Origin: an uncultured Pseudomonadales bacterium | GTDB taxonomy: Bacteria > Pseudomonadota > Gammaproteobacteria > Pseudomonadales > Azotimanducaceae | DNA length: 64,000 bases | NCBI GenBank assembly: GCA_951813295.1 | Contig: CATOTI010000002.1 | Location: forward strand, 4,288,522 to 4,352,521 | Reading direction: 5' to 3' | Shown here: positions 36,183 through 44,962 of the stretch, piece by piece | Numbering within the stretch: the stretch's first letter is position 1 | Layout: each line of letters opens with the position of its first letter | Notes under the pieces: generated by a model | The model's input: the letters and a program-made list of their open reading frames with translations, nothing else | Database searches by the model: none | What the model was told of the DNA's origin: nothing | Translations under genes and position numbers: made by a program

Positions 36183-36442
36183 TTTTTTTCCATGGCCTCG
36201 GCAATGATCTCCGCCTTCAGCTTCTCCTCGGCGTACATCTTCTTCAGCCGCGCGTTTTCTTCCTCAAGCTCCTTCAGCCGCCTCATGCTCGAGGCGTCCA
36301 TACCGCTGTACTTCGATCGCCAGTTGTAGAACGTGGCGTTGCTGATGCCGTGTTTGCGGCACAACTCGGCCACCGGAATGCCCGCCCCGGCTTCCTTAAG
36401 TATTTGAAATATCTGACTTTCCGTATATCGGCTCTTCTTCAT
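36176..36442 (-). CDS. IS3-family transposase OrfA
   Basis: An 88-residue protein with the HTH FQILKEAGAGIPVAELCRKHGISNATFYNWRSKYSG and a leucine-zipper-like tail (MRRLKELEEENARLKKMYAEEKLKAEIIAEAMEKKW). It is the DNA-binding and multimerisation part of the IS3 machinery. The start lies about 65 bp inside the element end. Confidence 0.93.
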   Translation of the reverse strand: MKKSRYTESQIFQILKEAGAGIPVAELCRKHGISNATFYNWRSKYSGMDASSMRRLKELEEENARLKKMYAEEKLKAEIIAEAMEKKW

Positions 36443-37007
36443 TCGTAGTGCTCTCCCTTCGTCGAAAAGTCTACTTCCAACCGCCGCTACTTTTCGGGAG
36501 GATTACACGGCCAGTTGCTCGAGGACGACGCCCCTTCAACGACACCCCGGCAGAACGCCGGGGGAAAGCTCGACGCCAGTCGCGACCAAGCGCACCGGGC
36601 GCTCGCCCTTCAACGACACCCCGGCAGAACGCCGGGGGAAAGCGGAGGCAGCGATGCCAAGAGGAGTCGAGGCATTGATCCTTCAACGACACCCCGGCAG
36701 AACGCCGGGGGAAAGGATGACGTCATCGTCGCGGTCGTCGTCGGGCTCCGCCCTTCAACGACACCCCGGCAGAACGCCGGGGGAAAGCTCTGCGCTGCGC
36801 TCTGCTATGCACACCTGATCGGTCCCCCTTCAACGACACCCCGGCAGAACGCCGGGGGAAAGTGCCCGACGGCAACCTGGGCGTCAAGGTGCCAGATCCC
36901 TTCAACGACACCCCGGCAGAACGCCGGGGGAAAGGCGCGCACGCTGGCTGTGCTGGCGGCGTTGACATCCCCCTTCAACGACACCCCGGCAGAACGCCGG
37001 GGGAAAG

Positions 37008-37184
37008 GGGGCCGTTCGGCGAGCCGTACCATACTTGCGTCTGGAGCCCGTTTTGCGAGCGCTTCACCTTCGGGTTGTGGGCAGTCTGGTCGTCGCGGTA
37101 TGTACTACTCTTTTTCGCCCATAGCGAATTGATTCTATATGAAAAATCTGAAAACGAGCGCTCCGCGGAGCAACCGCCAGCACC
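37008..37184. other. Gap between array and csb2, candidate leader
   Basis: The 37080-37160 part is markedly AT-rich (for example TTGATTCTATATGAAAAATC) and separates the csb2 stop from the last repeat. If the array is transcribed from the right on the minus strand, this is its leader/promoter. Nothing else is seen here. Confidence 0.4.
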
Positions 37185-38552
37185 TCAGCGCTCGCACGGC
37201 GCTAGCAGCCCCAATCCGACCCCGACGCCCGCGCCGAGAACGAGGGGGCCACGCACTCGATCATGAAATTCGATCGTCAGGTGGGTCCGTGGATATTGGT
37301 CGAGGTGCCGCGGAACCGGGTAGTCCGTCGCGTGCCCGGTTCCGGGTAAGCGCCCTGTCGGCTCAAGGACAACTCTTTGAACAGCAGCCTGTGGGATGCC
37401 CGCGTGTCGAAGGAGGCGTCGTGCTGTGCGTTGCGGGCGTGGTTTGCCGCGACGATGGTCGAAACCGGGTAGTACAACCGGGGTTACCGATGTCCATCGG
37501 CACGACGAGTGCACGAACGCATCGGCGACTCTGTCGTCTGCGGACGCGTCCGCTAGCAACGCCCAAGGAGCCGCGTGAGGGGGAGTCAGTTCGGCACCGC
37601 GAAGGCGACGAACAATGGCATTCCAATCGGACTCTGGGATTGCGTCGCTAGCGGTAATGAAAACCCGTCGAATACGTCCATCGGCCCAAGCGTGTCCAGC
37701 ATTCGGCGCGGGTATTGCGTTGATCCTTTGTTTGCCGTCGCCGTGTCCCATGATCGCAGCGATGCGATCCTGCTCGAGCCCGGCACGCTTTGCAGCTTCA
37801 TGAATGGCGTGCCGCACCATCGCGGCGATTGCGAGTCCTCTGTCACGGCTCGCCGCCATCGGCCGGTCGTCAAGTGTTCTTAGTCGAAAGACTGCGGAGC
37901 GAATCCTCGGCAGGGAAACGGGCGAGCGGTAGATCTGTGTCGCGTGCCGGGGCTCGCCCACGCCAACGACACTCGTGCGCCCGATCGCTTGCCGAAATTT
38001 CGAGTAACGCGTTTCGAGGACATCGAGCACGCCAGAATACGGGACTTGGAGGCGATCCCCCGATTCACCACGAGGCTCGAACAAGTACCCGGTTGGCGTT
38101 GTCGGATTGAGGCGTGCCCAGGCGAGATCAACGCCCTGACCCACGCAGGTCACACGGTCGGCCAACGCTTCCCATGCGGGCGACGGATTGCATTCCCACT
38201 GATAGTGGACAGGCTGATCTACCAGGCGTCCCGACCGTTCGCGAATGGCTTTCAGCTTGTCACGCAACTTGCGGGCGCCTAATACATCGCCTCTTGCGAG
38301 GTGCTCGTACTCACGGTCGGTATCGTTGTTGGGGACCGCCGCTCGTACCGCAGCGAAAGCTCGCGGCAGGGGTGCAACAATCACGGGCGGAGGCGTGCGC
38401 TCAAGGTCCTGAAGGATGACGTCGAAGTTATGCTCCCCACTGGGGTAGCGTCGTGCACTGGCGAGGAGTGCCTGAAAAACCCGAAGCGGGGACGGCGGCC
38501 ACTCCGCTCCGTGATAAGTACCAGCTAGCCACTCCACGGTGAGCTGGAGCAT
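37185..38552 (-). CDS. csb2: Type I-G Csb2 (GSU0054 family; Cas5-Cas6 fusion)
   Basis: A 455-residue RAMP protein. The start LQLTVEWLAGTYHGAEWPPSPLRVFQALLA is the Cas5-like RAMP fold of Csb2. The C-terminal glycine-rich loop (RGPLVLGAGVGVGLGLLAP) is the Cas6-like RNA-binding signature. In type I-G systems this protein processes pre-crRNA and caps the 5' handle in Cascade. It overlaps the csb1 stop by 1 bp and is the last cas gene before the array. Full length. Confidence 0.9.
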   Translation of the reverse strand: MLQLTVEWLAGTYHGAEWPPSPLRVFQALLASARRYPSGEHNFDVILQDLERTPPPVIVAPLPRAFAAVRAAVPNNDTDREYEHLARGDVLGARKLRDKLKAIRERSGRLVDQPVHYQWECNPSPAWEALADRVTCVGQGVDLAWARLNPTTPTGYLFEPRGESGDRLQVPYSGVLDVLETRYSKFRQAIGRTSVVGVGEPRHATQIYRSPVSLPRIRSAVFRLRTLDDRPMAASRDRGLAIAAMVRHAIHEAAKRAGLEQDRIAAIMGHGDGKQRINAIPAPNAGHAWADGRIRRVFITASDAIPESDWNAIVRRLRGAELTPPHAAPWALLADASADDRVADAFVHSSCRWTSVTPVVLPGFDHRRGKPRPQRTARRLLRHAGIPQAAVQRVVLEPTGRLPGTGHATDYPVPRHLDQYPRTHLTIEFHDRVRGPLVLGAGVGVGLGLLAPCER

Positions 38553-39568
38553 CAGTCCTCGGCCTTGCTCTTCTTGTTCAGGGCGCGTCTCGCTCGCTTG
38601 ACGTCGAATGCCGCGACCCGCGGCGGATCACCGATAGGAATACCAAGTTCATCGCGAGCCTTGTTCGCCGCCTCCCTTAGGTACTCGTCAATGTCACCGA
38701 TCAGGACCTCTGATCGTTCTCCGTTGCGGAGCACAACGCGCGTTTCTGCATCCCCCTCCGGGACGAGCCAGCAACCCGCACGCAGTGCGTAGTCTCTCGC
38801 CCCGTAGATCAGCCCAACGAGGGCGATCCCGAGCACGTAGGCACTAAGCTCCTTTGGCTCAAGGTGACGGATACCTCCAAGGTGGACGACCGCCGAATGG
38901 AAGATGTCTCCGCGGACGCGCACGCCGCCGTGGTCATCAACGATAGGAGTAGGTGCAAAGCCTGCGTCGGCACCTTTCTTCCACTCGCCGTCTGTGAGCC
39001 CGAGATCCTCCTGGTTGAACGTCCTGGAGAACTGAGCCGATCTGGTGAGGACATCGACATCGTGCGCAACGATCTCAGAGCGGATCAGTCGAGGGATCTT
39101 GACTCGTGTATCGCGTGAGTCCCAAGCGCCGAAAACCAAAGCCGTCGGACAAATTTTCGCCACCGACACCGCGTTGCCTTGGGCGTAGTCCTCGAAGGCG
39201 GAGCGGATGTCTTCTTCGAGATCTGTGGCGCGTATCGCGGCGTCGGCTAGGCGGTGACTGAGTTGGGTGACCATCACGGTCTTCCCGCCGGCCTCGACGC
39301 CTACCCGCGGAACGCAGTCCGCGTAGATTGACGCGAAACACGCCTCCATCCGATTGGCTTGCGACGGTACGGAGTCGAGAGAAACGATGCGCGAACCATC
39401 ACTCAACTCATTGATCACGTAAGGGGTGTCATGCCGATTGGCTCCCTGTTGCGAAGGTGCAGGATAGGTAGGTGGGAAGATGGCCAGGTCTCGACCGTCA
39501 ACCGGCTCAAGTTTTTGGCGATAGTGCAACGCGACCATGTTGGGGCTGAGCAGGTCGTCGATCGTCAT
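38552..39568 (-). CDS. csb1: Type I-G Csb1 (GSU0053 family; Cas7 backbone)
   Basis: The ATG at 39568 gives 338 residues and overlaps the previous stop (ATGA); the longer frame to 40015 is a shadow over the upstream gene. The Csb1/Cas7 family is seen in NRMEACFASIYADCVPRVGVEAGGKTVMVTQLSHRLADAAIR and FGAWDSRDTRVKIPRLIRSEIVAHDVDVLTRSAQF. Multiple copies would form the crRNA-binding helical backbone of the interference complex. The C-terminus is Lys/Arg-rich. Confidence 0.9.
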   Translation of the reverse strand: MTIDDLLSPNMVALHYRQKLEPVDGRDLAIFPPTYPAPSQQGANRHDTPYVINELSDGSRIVSLDSVPSQANRMEACFASIYADCVPRVGVEAGGKTVMVTQLSHRLADAAIRATDLEEDIRSAFEDYAQGNAVSVAKICPTALVFGAWDSRDTRVKIPRLIRSEIVAHDVDVLTRSAQFSRTFNQEDLGLTDGEWKKGADAGFAPTPIVDDHGGVRVRGDIFHSAVVHLGGIRHLEPKELSAYVLGIALVGLIYGARDYALRAGCWLVPEGDAETRVVLRNGERSEVLIGDIDEYLREAANKARDELGIPIGDPPRVAAFDVKRARRALNKKSKAED

Positions 39569-40206
39569 GTAACCTTCCTTCCCGAGAGTAAAATCGTGTT
39601 GCTGCCGGACTTGGTGGTGTGAACCAGATGCCTGTCGCTCGCGAAACGCCCGTGCCCCGCAAACGCAATCCGTGCAAGGGGGAACGCCACCGGCCGCCAG
39701 AGCGCGTACGTGAACCCCTCGTGACGATTTCCGCCGACCGAGAAGTGCTGCAAGCCGACGAACGCGAGTAGCTCCACGAAAGGTCGACAGAGCATCTTGA
39801 CAGCCTTGTGCTCGTTGGGCGACCAACCGATCGTCAACGCGTTCCAGGATCCCAATGGATCGACGCCCAGCCGACCGGTTGTGGGTACGGTGAAATCGAT
39901 CCACGGCTCGTTTTGGCCCGCGCTGCATGCGTGGGTGAGGTTCTTCAGTACTGACGTCGCGCTTTGCTGGCCTGCCCATAGCTTCATGTTCGGGTTCAAC
40001 CCCCACGGTTCCCACCAGTCAAGCTGAATGCCGCCAATCTCTAGTTTGGCGGACTCGACGAGGTCCGTCATTGCGACATCGGCGCTTTCAAACGTTTCGC
40101 CGACGAATCCGGACTCCGCTAGGGGGTCCGCTCTTGCGGCCAGCGAAGCGATCCCACAGCACGCGAGGACCTCGCCGAGGTTGTTCGAATCAACGGTGAC
40201 CTTCAT
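39565..40206 (-). CDS. Type I-G Cascade subunit (Csb3/Csx14/Cas8u2-like)
   Basis: A 213-residue protein located between cas3 and csb1, where type I-G loci encode their small Cas8-type subunit (GSU0052-like order). It begins KVTVDSNNLGEVLACCGIASLAARADPLAESGF and has the aromatic cluster GIQLDWWEPWGLNPNMKLWAGQQSA plus GRLGVDPLGSWNALTIGWSPNEH, typical of this group. The subunit probably helps with target or PAM recognition. Naming (Csb3 versus Csx14 versus Cas8u2) is uncertain. It overlaps cas3 by 4 bp. Confidence 0.75.
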   Translation of the reverse strand: MKVTVDSNNLGEVLACCGIASLAARADPLAESGFVGETFESADVAMTDLVESAKLEIGGIQLDWWEPWGLNPNMKLWAGQQSATSVLKNLTHACSAGQNEPWIDFTVPTTGRLGVDPLGSWNALTIGWSPNEHKAVKMLCRPFVELLAFVGLQHFSVGGNRHEGFTYALWRPVAFPLARIAFAGHGRFASDRHLVHTTKSGSNTILLSGRKVT

Positions 40207-42767
40207 GGTCGGTTACCTGCAGAGACCCACGCGTCTGCGGCCTTAACGAGGCTCTCTAGCCAAGCAAGAGCCCATGGACCGTAGGTTTGCTGGAGAATTG
40301 CGAATCGACGCTCCACTTCGTCGGCCAGACGGGCGTTCACCGTTTCAGGGATTTCCGGATCCCATTGCCGGGGGTTGGGGAACCCTGGACGCGCGTGACC
40401 GTGATGTGCCGCGATAAGGTGCAACGTAAGTTCACTCGAAGATCCGTCCTGTGTGGCATCAACGAGTGACCCGAATTCATGCCGAAAGCCGCCGAGCCAT
40501 GCTGCGTTCATAACCCCCGATCTGGACTTCGCCATCGGTTTACCCCGGTTACCTGCCGCGAGTTGCCAGACTCGCCGTGACTTCCCGACATCGTGGTAAC
40601 GACCTGCCGTCTGAACCGCTTCGACGAGTTCGGGCGACAAACCCACTTTGCGCGCGAGAGCACCAGCTGCCTCGCCGACCGATGTCCCGTGCTCTTCGAG
40701 AGTCTGTGCGCTTGCAGCGAGCCGTGTCACGTCATCGTTGTCGGCCCCCAACGTCATTTCGCCTATCCGCCTCCGTGCATAGATCAGCCAGTCCTCCGTT
40801 TCGTCGTCAGGTTCGTGCAGAGGAATCCGAAGTGTGATCGCCTGGTCGATCCAGTCTGGTGGCGACGAGTCACGTTCCCGATAGCGGACGCGTTCGTTAC
40901 TGTCTGCGATGTCTTCGACGGCTCGCTTTTCGCTTCCTATGAAGAGCCCAGCAGGACTAAGTCCTCCAAGACAAGCAGGCAAAAAGATCGTCCCGAAGTC
41001 GATGTCGTCAAGCTCGCTAAGACGACGTGCATGCAGTGAACCCGTTCGATCTCGGAGCAGACACTTGCCGGCCGTTCGTTCGGCTATCTTGCCTAGCTCG
41101 GCCGCCACGTAGTGGGCGGGCGCCTTCAACACCTCATGCGGCAACGGCGGGAAGATGCCGAGTGCGGATTCGGCCACGTTCTGCTCAATCAGCGTTTCGA
41201 TGTCGTTGCGCCAGACGACTTGGGTCTCCGGCCGTTCAGGATTGTCAGTGTCGCCTCGAAGGAACACGGCGACGCCGGCGTCACGCAACGACATTGATGT
41301 CGCGGCGAGAAGATCGACGCGCTCGCGCTCAAGGCGTCCGACTCGCGGGCTTGGCGTTGAGGCGGCCTTCCGGGCTACAGGATCAATCGACATCAAGGTG
41401 CGGGGCGAGAGCTCTGCTAGCCCCTTCAAGAGCTTCAGTGTTCGCCTATGGGCGGTGTTGAGCCGATCTCGCCACGTCTTCGGCTTTGCGGGTTTCTTCA
41501 CCTCAACGTCGGCATCGTTGTAGACGATGTGGACATTGGCTCCGTTGGAATCCCCCGTTCGGTTCACTCTGCCGATGCGTTGAATAACGCTGTCGATCGG
41601 CGCGAGATCCATCACGACATGGTCGGCGTCTAGGTCGACACCGACCTCTCCAGCTGCTGTGGCAACCAAGTACACCGACTCGTCGTCGACTCGGTTGCGT
41701 TGCGGCCGAAACCGTTGCCAGATTGGCGACTCGCTAATCGCCGATCGCTCTTGGCCGCGCAGTGTGCCGGTTAGAAGCGCAACACGATCAGCCCCGACCT
41801 TACCGGCTAGTTTCCGTTCTAGCCCGACGGCATCCTTTACAGTACGGACGAAGCACAGGATCGACCCCATTTGGTAAGCTAACGCCAGTTCGACGAGTCG
41901 GTCGCGCTTCTTTGCCTTTGCCGCGTGATGGAGACTGAGTTCCTTCCTCGCTTCCAAGCGCTTTCGGAATGTCGGATGCGCATGGTCCTCTGGCGAGACC
42001 CCGCCCCGATTGATTGGGGAATCCGGGGTCGCCGACATGGTTAGAACACGGAACCGAGGCTGCCAGCACGCCGTCTGCAGGTTGTAGATGCCGCGTAGTA
42101 GATGCGCCATGGGCGTGGATAGATGGGCCTCGTCGAGGATCACGGTTGTGTCATATCCAAGCAGTCCGGCGTGCAAGGCGCGCCGGGTGCGGCCGTCGCT
42201 ATACCCAGAAAACAATAGCCGTGACCCGATCATATCGACCGTTCCAATAACGACCGCTGGCCGGGCCGGATCGATTCGCCATTGTCCGGTATCGACTGAA
42301 CCACCGCGGAGCACCCCGATTGGCACCAGACGTTCGACCTTTGGAAATGCCGAAAGCGCATCGATTCGGGTGTCGACCTCTGGGATCGTCTCCAGTCTCG
42401 TGACCCAGTCGTCCAGTTGCTCGGCGGTCTGATCAACGATCGCGCGTCGGTCGACGATGTAGGCAAGACGTCTTGGCAGGTCGGCACCTTGGGCGAGCGC
42501 GAGAAGGTAAAGGAGTACCGCGCTTGTCTTGCCGGTTCCTGTCGGCAGAGTCAGTTCAAAGGGAACGTCTCCCCGTAGCAGTTTCTGATAGAGGCGAACC
42601 TGCCACGGATACGGTTCGAAGCCCGTGATTGCCTCGAAGTGCGGAATCGTATGCATATACCCGTGCATCAGATGAGCGTGCCACAATCGCGCTGTAGACG
42701 CAGCAGCACCCGTAAGTGTCTCGGTTTGAAATCCGTTGTTGTACGGACCGCGCGGCCCCGGCTGCAC
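40203..42767 (-). CDS. cas3: Type I-G Cas3 helicase-nuclease (helicase then HD)
   Basis: 854 residues. The N-terminal SF2 helicase has LTLPTGTGKTSAVLL (Walker A), TTVILDEAHLSTPM (DEAH box), VLTMSATP (motif III) and DSVIQRIGRVNRTGD (motif VI). The HD nuclease lies at the C-terminus (ETAGRYHDVGKSRRVWQ replaced here by QTAGRYHDVGKS, then HEFGS and IAAHHGHARPG), the reversed order typical of type I-G Cas3. It degrades target DNA recruited by Cascade. It leads the operon. Its 5' part is duplicated at 55.8-56.8 kb. Confidence 0.93.
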   Translation of the reverse strand: MQPGPRGPYNNGFQTETLTGAAASTARLWHAHLMHGYMHTIPHFEAITGFEPYPWQVRLYQKLLRGDVPFELTLPTGTGKTSAVLLYLLALAQGADLPRRLAYIVDRRAIVDQTAEQLDDWVTRLETIPEVDTRIDALSAFPKVERLVPIGVLRGGSVDTGQWRIDPARPAVVIGTVDMIGSRLLFSGYSDGRTRRALHAGLLGYDTTVILDEAHLSTPMAHLLRGIYNLQTACWQPRFRVLTMSATPDSPINRGGVSPEDHAHPTFRKRLEARKELSLHHAAKAKKRDRLVELALAYQMGSILCFVRTVKDAVGLERKLAGKVGADRVALLTGTLRGQERSAISESPIWQRFRPQRNRVDDESVYLVATAAGEVGVDLDADHVVMDLAPIDSVIQRIGRVNRTGDSNGANVHIVYNDADVEVKKPAKPKTWRDRLNTAHRRTLKLLKGLAELSPRTLMSIDPVARKAASTPSPRVGRLERERVDLLAATSMSLRDAGVAVFLRGDTDNPERPETQVVWRNDIETLIEQNVAESALGIFPPLPHEVLKAPAHYVAAELGKIAERTAGKCLLRDRTGSLHARRLSELDDIDFGTIFLPACLGGLSPAGLFIGSEKRAVEDIADSNERVRYRERDSSPPDWIDQAITLRIPLHEPDDETEDWLIYARRRIGEMTLGADNDDVTRLAASAQTLEEHGTSVGEAAGALARKVGLSPELVEAVQTAGRYHDVGKSRRVWQLAAGNRGKPMAKSRSGVMNAAWLGGFRHEFGSLVDATQDGSSSELTLHLIAAHHGHARPGFPNPRQWDPEIPETVNARLADEVERRFAILQQTYGPWALAWLESLVKAADAWVSAGNRP

Positions 42768-42792
42768 TTCAGCTTGTCATCCTCGATCATCC

Positions 42793-42917
42793 AGCCGGAT
42801 TTCTCATTGGTACCCTCTCGCCAGTCGTGGCCCTATCTTTTTCGCATTCGGCCCTGGTGCGTCTGCCGAATCTGCTCGGGATTGGTCGGGTATCTTGCAG
42901 GAATGAGCGCTTCCATT
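42793..42917 (+). repeat. Structured dispersed repeat, copy F (5' part only)
   Basis: Begins GGATTTCTCATTGGTACC and runs to GAATGAGCGCTTCCATTG, where an IS256 remnant takes over. It sits 26 bp upstream of cas3. The same cas3-repeat junction is found, with a complete repeat, at 56.8 kb. Confidence 0.75.
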
Positions 42918-43809
42918 GCTTCTCTGCATCAGCTCGATCTTCTGCCATCCAGATATCATGCAGACCCTGCTTCGCTTTCTCCTGGACAGACTTCGGCAGA
43001 TAGTTCAACACATTGCCGGTCTTGTGCATCCAGCAACGTTGAACATCCGTCTCTGGATACACTTCCTCCACTGCGGCCCAGAAGCCCAGAGCACCGTCTC
43101 CAATTGCCAACTTCGGGGGCTGGTCCAGACCCCGTTGTTTCAGAGACAACAACACCTCACGCCAGCTCTGTTTTGACTCCCTGACACCATCTTCGATTGC
43201 CAGGAAGTGCTTCTGGCCTCGGCTGTTCACGCCGATGATAACCAGGCAGCACAATCGGCCATCGTCGCCTCTGAGACCACTGTAGATGCCATCAGCCCAG
43301 ATATAGACCCATTCATCAGACACCGCTCGAGTACACCATTGCTTGTATTCAGCTTCCCATTGCCGTTTCAAACGCCCCACGACATTGGCCGACAGCCCTT
43401 TAGCCTCGGGTCCGACAATAGCTTCCAGTGCGCTCTGCATCTGGCCACTCGAAACACCCTTCAAATAAAGCCAGGGGATCGCCGCGTCCAGCGTCGCCGT
43501 CCGCCGGATGTAGGGCGGTACAACCAGAGATTGAAAGCTTTCTGGCGTACCTTCACGGCTGCGGATCTTTGGCACCTCGACGCTGACCTTGCCAACCCCT
43601 GTAATCACCTCTCGTTCGGGATGATGGCCACTGCGGACAACGCGCCGTCGTCCGTCAGTTGTTTTTTGACCATCATACTTTGTCATCAACTCATCCAGCT
43701 CTGCCTGGATCGCTTCGGCGATTAACTGCTTCGCACCCGATCTGAGTAGTTCTGTCAGTGGATCAATTCCCTCTGGTACACCCAGATCAATCACAGTATC
43801 TTTTGCCAT
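42918..43809 (-). pseudogene. IS256 transposase, C-terminally truncated
   Basis: Begins AKDTVIDLGVPEGIDPLTELLRSGAKQLIAEAIQAELDELM and keeps VYIWADGIYSGLR (first Asp) and IGDGALGFWAAVEEVYPET with CWMHK. It loses the NVIESSFATIR region with the catalytic Glu. The last 30 codons of the open frame (RSFLQDTRPIPSRFGRRTR) are read from the dispersed repeat. Inactive. Confidence 0.88.
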
Positions 43810-43915
43810 GTGTGGCGTGCTCCTCTTGCTACTTTCGATTTCTAGACAAAACCGATTTCAGCAAGGCACGCCGCATACTTCAAATTCTTTCAGACACCAG
43901 ATTCGGTTATAACTC
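42918..43915 (-). mobile_element. Truncated IS256-family element (diverged copy)
   Basis: The terminal repeat survives on the right (43891-43915, reverse of GAGTTATAACCGAATCTGGT). The left part stops inside the transposase at the repeat copy F junction. It is related to, but clearly diverged from, the elements at 8.7 and 54.9 kb. Confidence 0.85.
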
Positions 43916-43944
43916 TAACGATCGTTCTGGATGTACTTACAGTA

Positions 43945-44313
43945 TCAACTAGTGATCGTTGCGGTACGCATGAGTGACATCATCAGTTGTGTTCTACGCG
44001 CACGCCCGTGCGCGTCGTTCTTCAAGATGGCAATGAGGTAGTAGCACTCCGGGTCGGTGAACCCCTGCGTGTAGACCAGCCAAGTATCACTCGTACGATT
44101 GTACCGACGTTTTCCTTCCCATTTAGAGAAGCGCCGGCGCAAATGAATGTGCTGGATTTCAGAGAGCTTCGCGCTCGGGGGATCGTTGAGCGGCGCGTCG
44201 CGGCCAAACCGATCAGGGACCGTGCCGTCTCTTTTGTACGAGATAAAGTCGGATCGAAGCGTTTCGGCACCCAAAACGCGCCGCATCGCTTCCGAGAGAT
44301 CGACACGGACCAC
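43945..44313 (-). CDS. yafO: YafO-family mRNA interferase toxin
   Basis: A 122-residue protein that matches the YafO pattern along its length: DFISYKRDGTVPDRFGRDAPLNDP, then EIQHIHLRRRFSKW, and the C-terminal RTSDTWLVYTQGFTDPECYYLIAILKNDAHGRARRTQLM. YafO cleaves mRNA bound to ribosomes. The start (GTG) follows the antitoxin stop closely, so they are coupled. Confidence 0.85.
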   Translation of the reverse strand: MVRVDLSEAMRRVLGAETLRSDFISYKRDGTVPDRFGRDAPLNDPPSAKLSEIQHIHLRRRFSKWEGKRRYNRTSDTWLVYTQGFTDPECYYLIAILKNDAHGRARRTQLMMSLMRTATITS

Positions 44314-44558
44314 TACGCAACGACCAACGGATCTCCCCGCGAGTAGCTTTCGAGGTACGCCTCGGAAGACTCCACAAAGTCCGTCCAGTCATCCTCGTTT
44401 AACCGTTCTACGAAGAAATCACGCATCGATCCGCGCGCCGCTGAGTTTGTCATTGCCGATCTTGTAGACGACGGCAGGGGCTCGCGGGAGTTGTCGGTGA
44501 TCCGGCCGAGGCTGGTGACAACGAGGTTGGCCGCCCGCTCGCCGGCATTGATCGTCAC
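44313..44558 (-). CDS. YafN-like antitoxin, N-terminus doubtful
   Basis: The last 35 residues (SMRDFFVERLNEDDWTDFVESSEAYLESYSRGDPLVVA) look like the acidic toxin-binding tail of a Phd/YafN-type antitoxin and lie directly before yafO. The N-terminal half (TINAGERAANLVVTSLGRITDNSREPL) does not show the expected DNA-binding part and may be read from neighbouring DNA, so the antitoxin could be truncated. Confidence 0.5.
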   Translation of the reverse strand: MTINAGERAANLVVTSLGRITDNSREPLPSSTRSAMTNSAARGSMRDFFVERLNEDDWTDFVESSEAYLESYSRGDPLVVA

Positions 44559-44641
44559 CGGCCTGATCGTCGGGCGGGAAGATCACCGGCGCGGCGCTCG
44601 ACGGGTTTCGAGCGAGCGCCCCGTAACAAAGTAAGGAGCCC

Positions 44642-44827
44642 ATGGCTAGCGGGGTGCGCAGCGTCTGGCGACGCCATGATCTGGCGCGCTTCAAGGACCG
44701 AGTCTTAGAGTACTCGAAACGAAGGTCGCTGCCGAGGGCCTGGTGCTCACCGAATCGCAGGTCCAGGCGCTCGAAGTTCTTCGCGTCGAACCCGGGCATA
44801 GCGCGCGAACGTCAGCGGATCGGTCGG
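44642..44827 (+). pseudogene. Integrase-type transposase fragment (IS481-like)
   Basis: Plus-strand GVRSVWRRHDLARFKDR, then after a frameshift EGLVLTESQVQALEV, reads like the linker of large IS481-type integrases (VWQRHDLETFKKRL...EGLVLTEAQVAALE). The catalytic core is missing. Modest support. Confidence 0.4.
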
Positions 44828-44962
44828 TGAGTTCATTCGTGTCAAATGAAAACGGTGGCGCTTACTTTGATTAACGCTGAGGCGGTTCCATAGACCGTCA
44901 AGTAAGCCGTTCAGGAGTGCTTGCGCCCTCTTGATAGGGGTAGTGTACACCCGCTGCTGGAT

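Larger units (their letters stand above)
35314..36507 (-). mobile_element. Intact IS3-family (IS407-type) element inside a CRISPR spacer
   Basis: 1194 bp with terminal TGTAATCC...GGATTACA and a 4-bp target duplication CGGC (35310-35313 and 36508-36511), as expected for the IS407 group. Removing the element and one CGGC restores a 36-bp spacer. OrfA and OrfB are both intact on the minus strand. A truncated copy lies at 29249-29508. Confidence 0.95.
34458..37007 (+). CRISPR. CRISPR array, 19 repeats and 18 spacers, interrupted by IS3
   Basis: Identical 36-bp repeats (start CCTTCAACGACACC, end GCCGGGGGAAAG, internal CCCCGGC/GCCGGGG 7-bp stem with AGAAC loop). Repeat starts: 34458, 34531, 34605, 34677, 34749, 34822, 34895, 34969, 35043, 35116, 35190, 35263, then 36533, 36607, 36680, 36752, 36827, 36899, 36972. 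Spacers are 36-39 bp. The twelfth spacer is split by an IS3 element (35314-36507). The GAAAG end suggests transcription on the plus strand, but the cas operon is on the minus strand to the right, so orientation is unresolved. All repeats seem perfect at both ends. Confidence 0.99.

Noticed and set aside
34395..37132. Several long open frames across the CRISPR array on both strands
   Set aside because: The repeat lacks stops in all plus frames and in two minus frames, so arrays of it give open frames by chance. The peptides are just repeat translations.
37139..37651. Plus-strand open frame over csb2
   Set aside because: Arg/Pro-rich shadow opposite a well-supported cas gene.
38552..40015. 487-residue version of Csb1
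   Set aside because: The first 149 residues overlap the upstream cas gene in another frame. The ATG at 39568 with ATGA coupling is the family start.
40577..42432. Plus-strand frames opposite cas3
   Set aside because: Ser/Arg-rich shadows with no start signals. cas3 on the minus strand is unambiguous.
44419..44799. Minus-strand 126-residue open frame
   Set aside because: Overlaps the antitoxin and integrase fragments in other frames and shows no recognisable motif.
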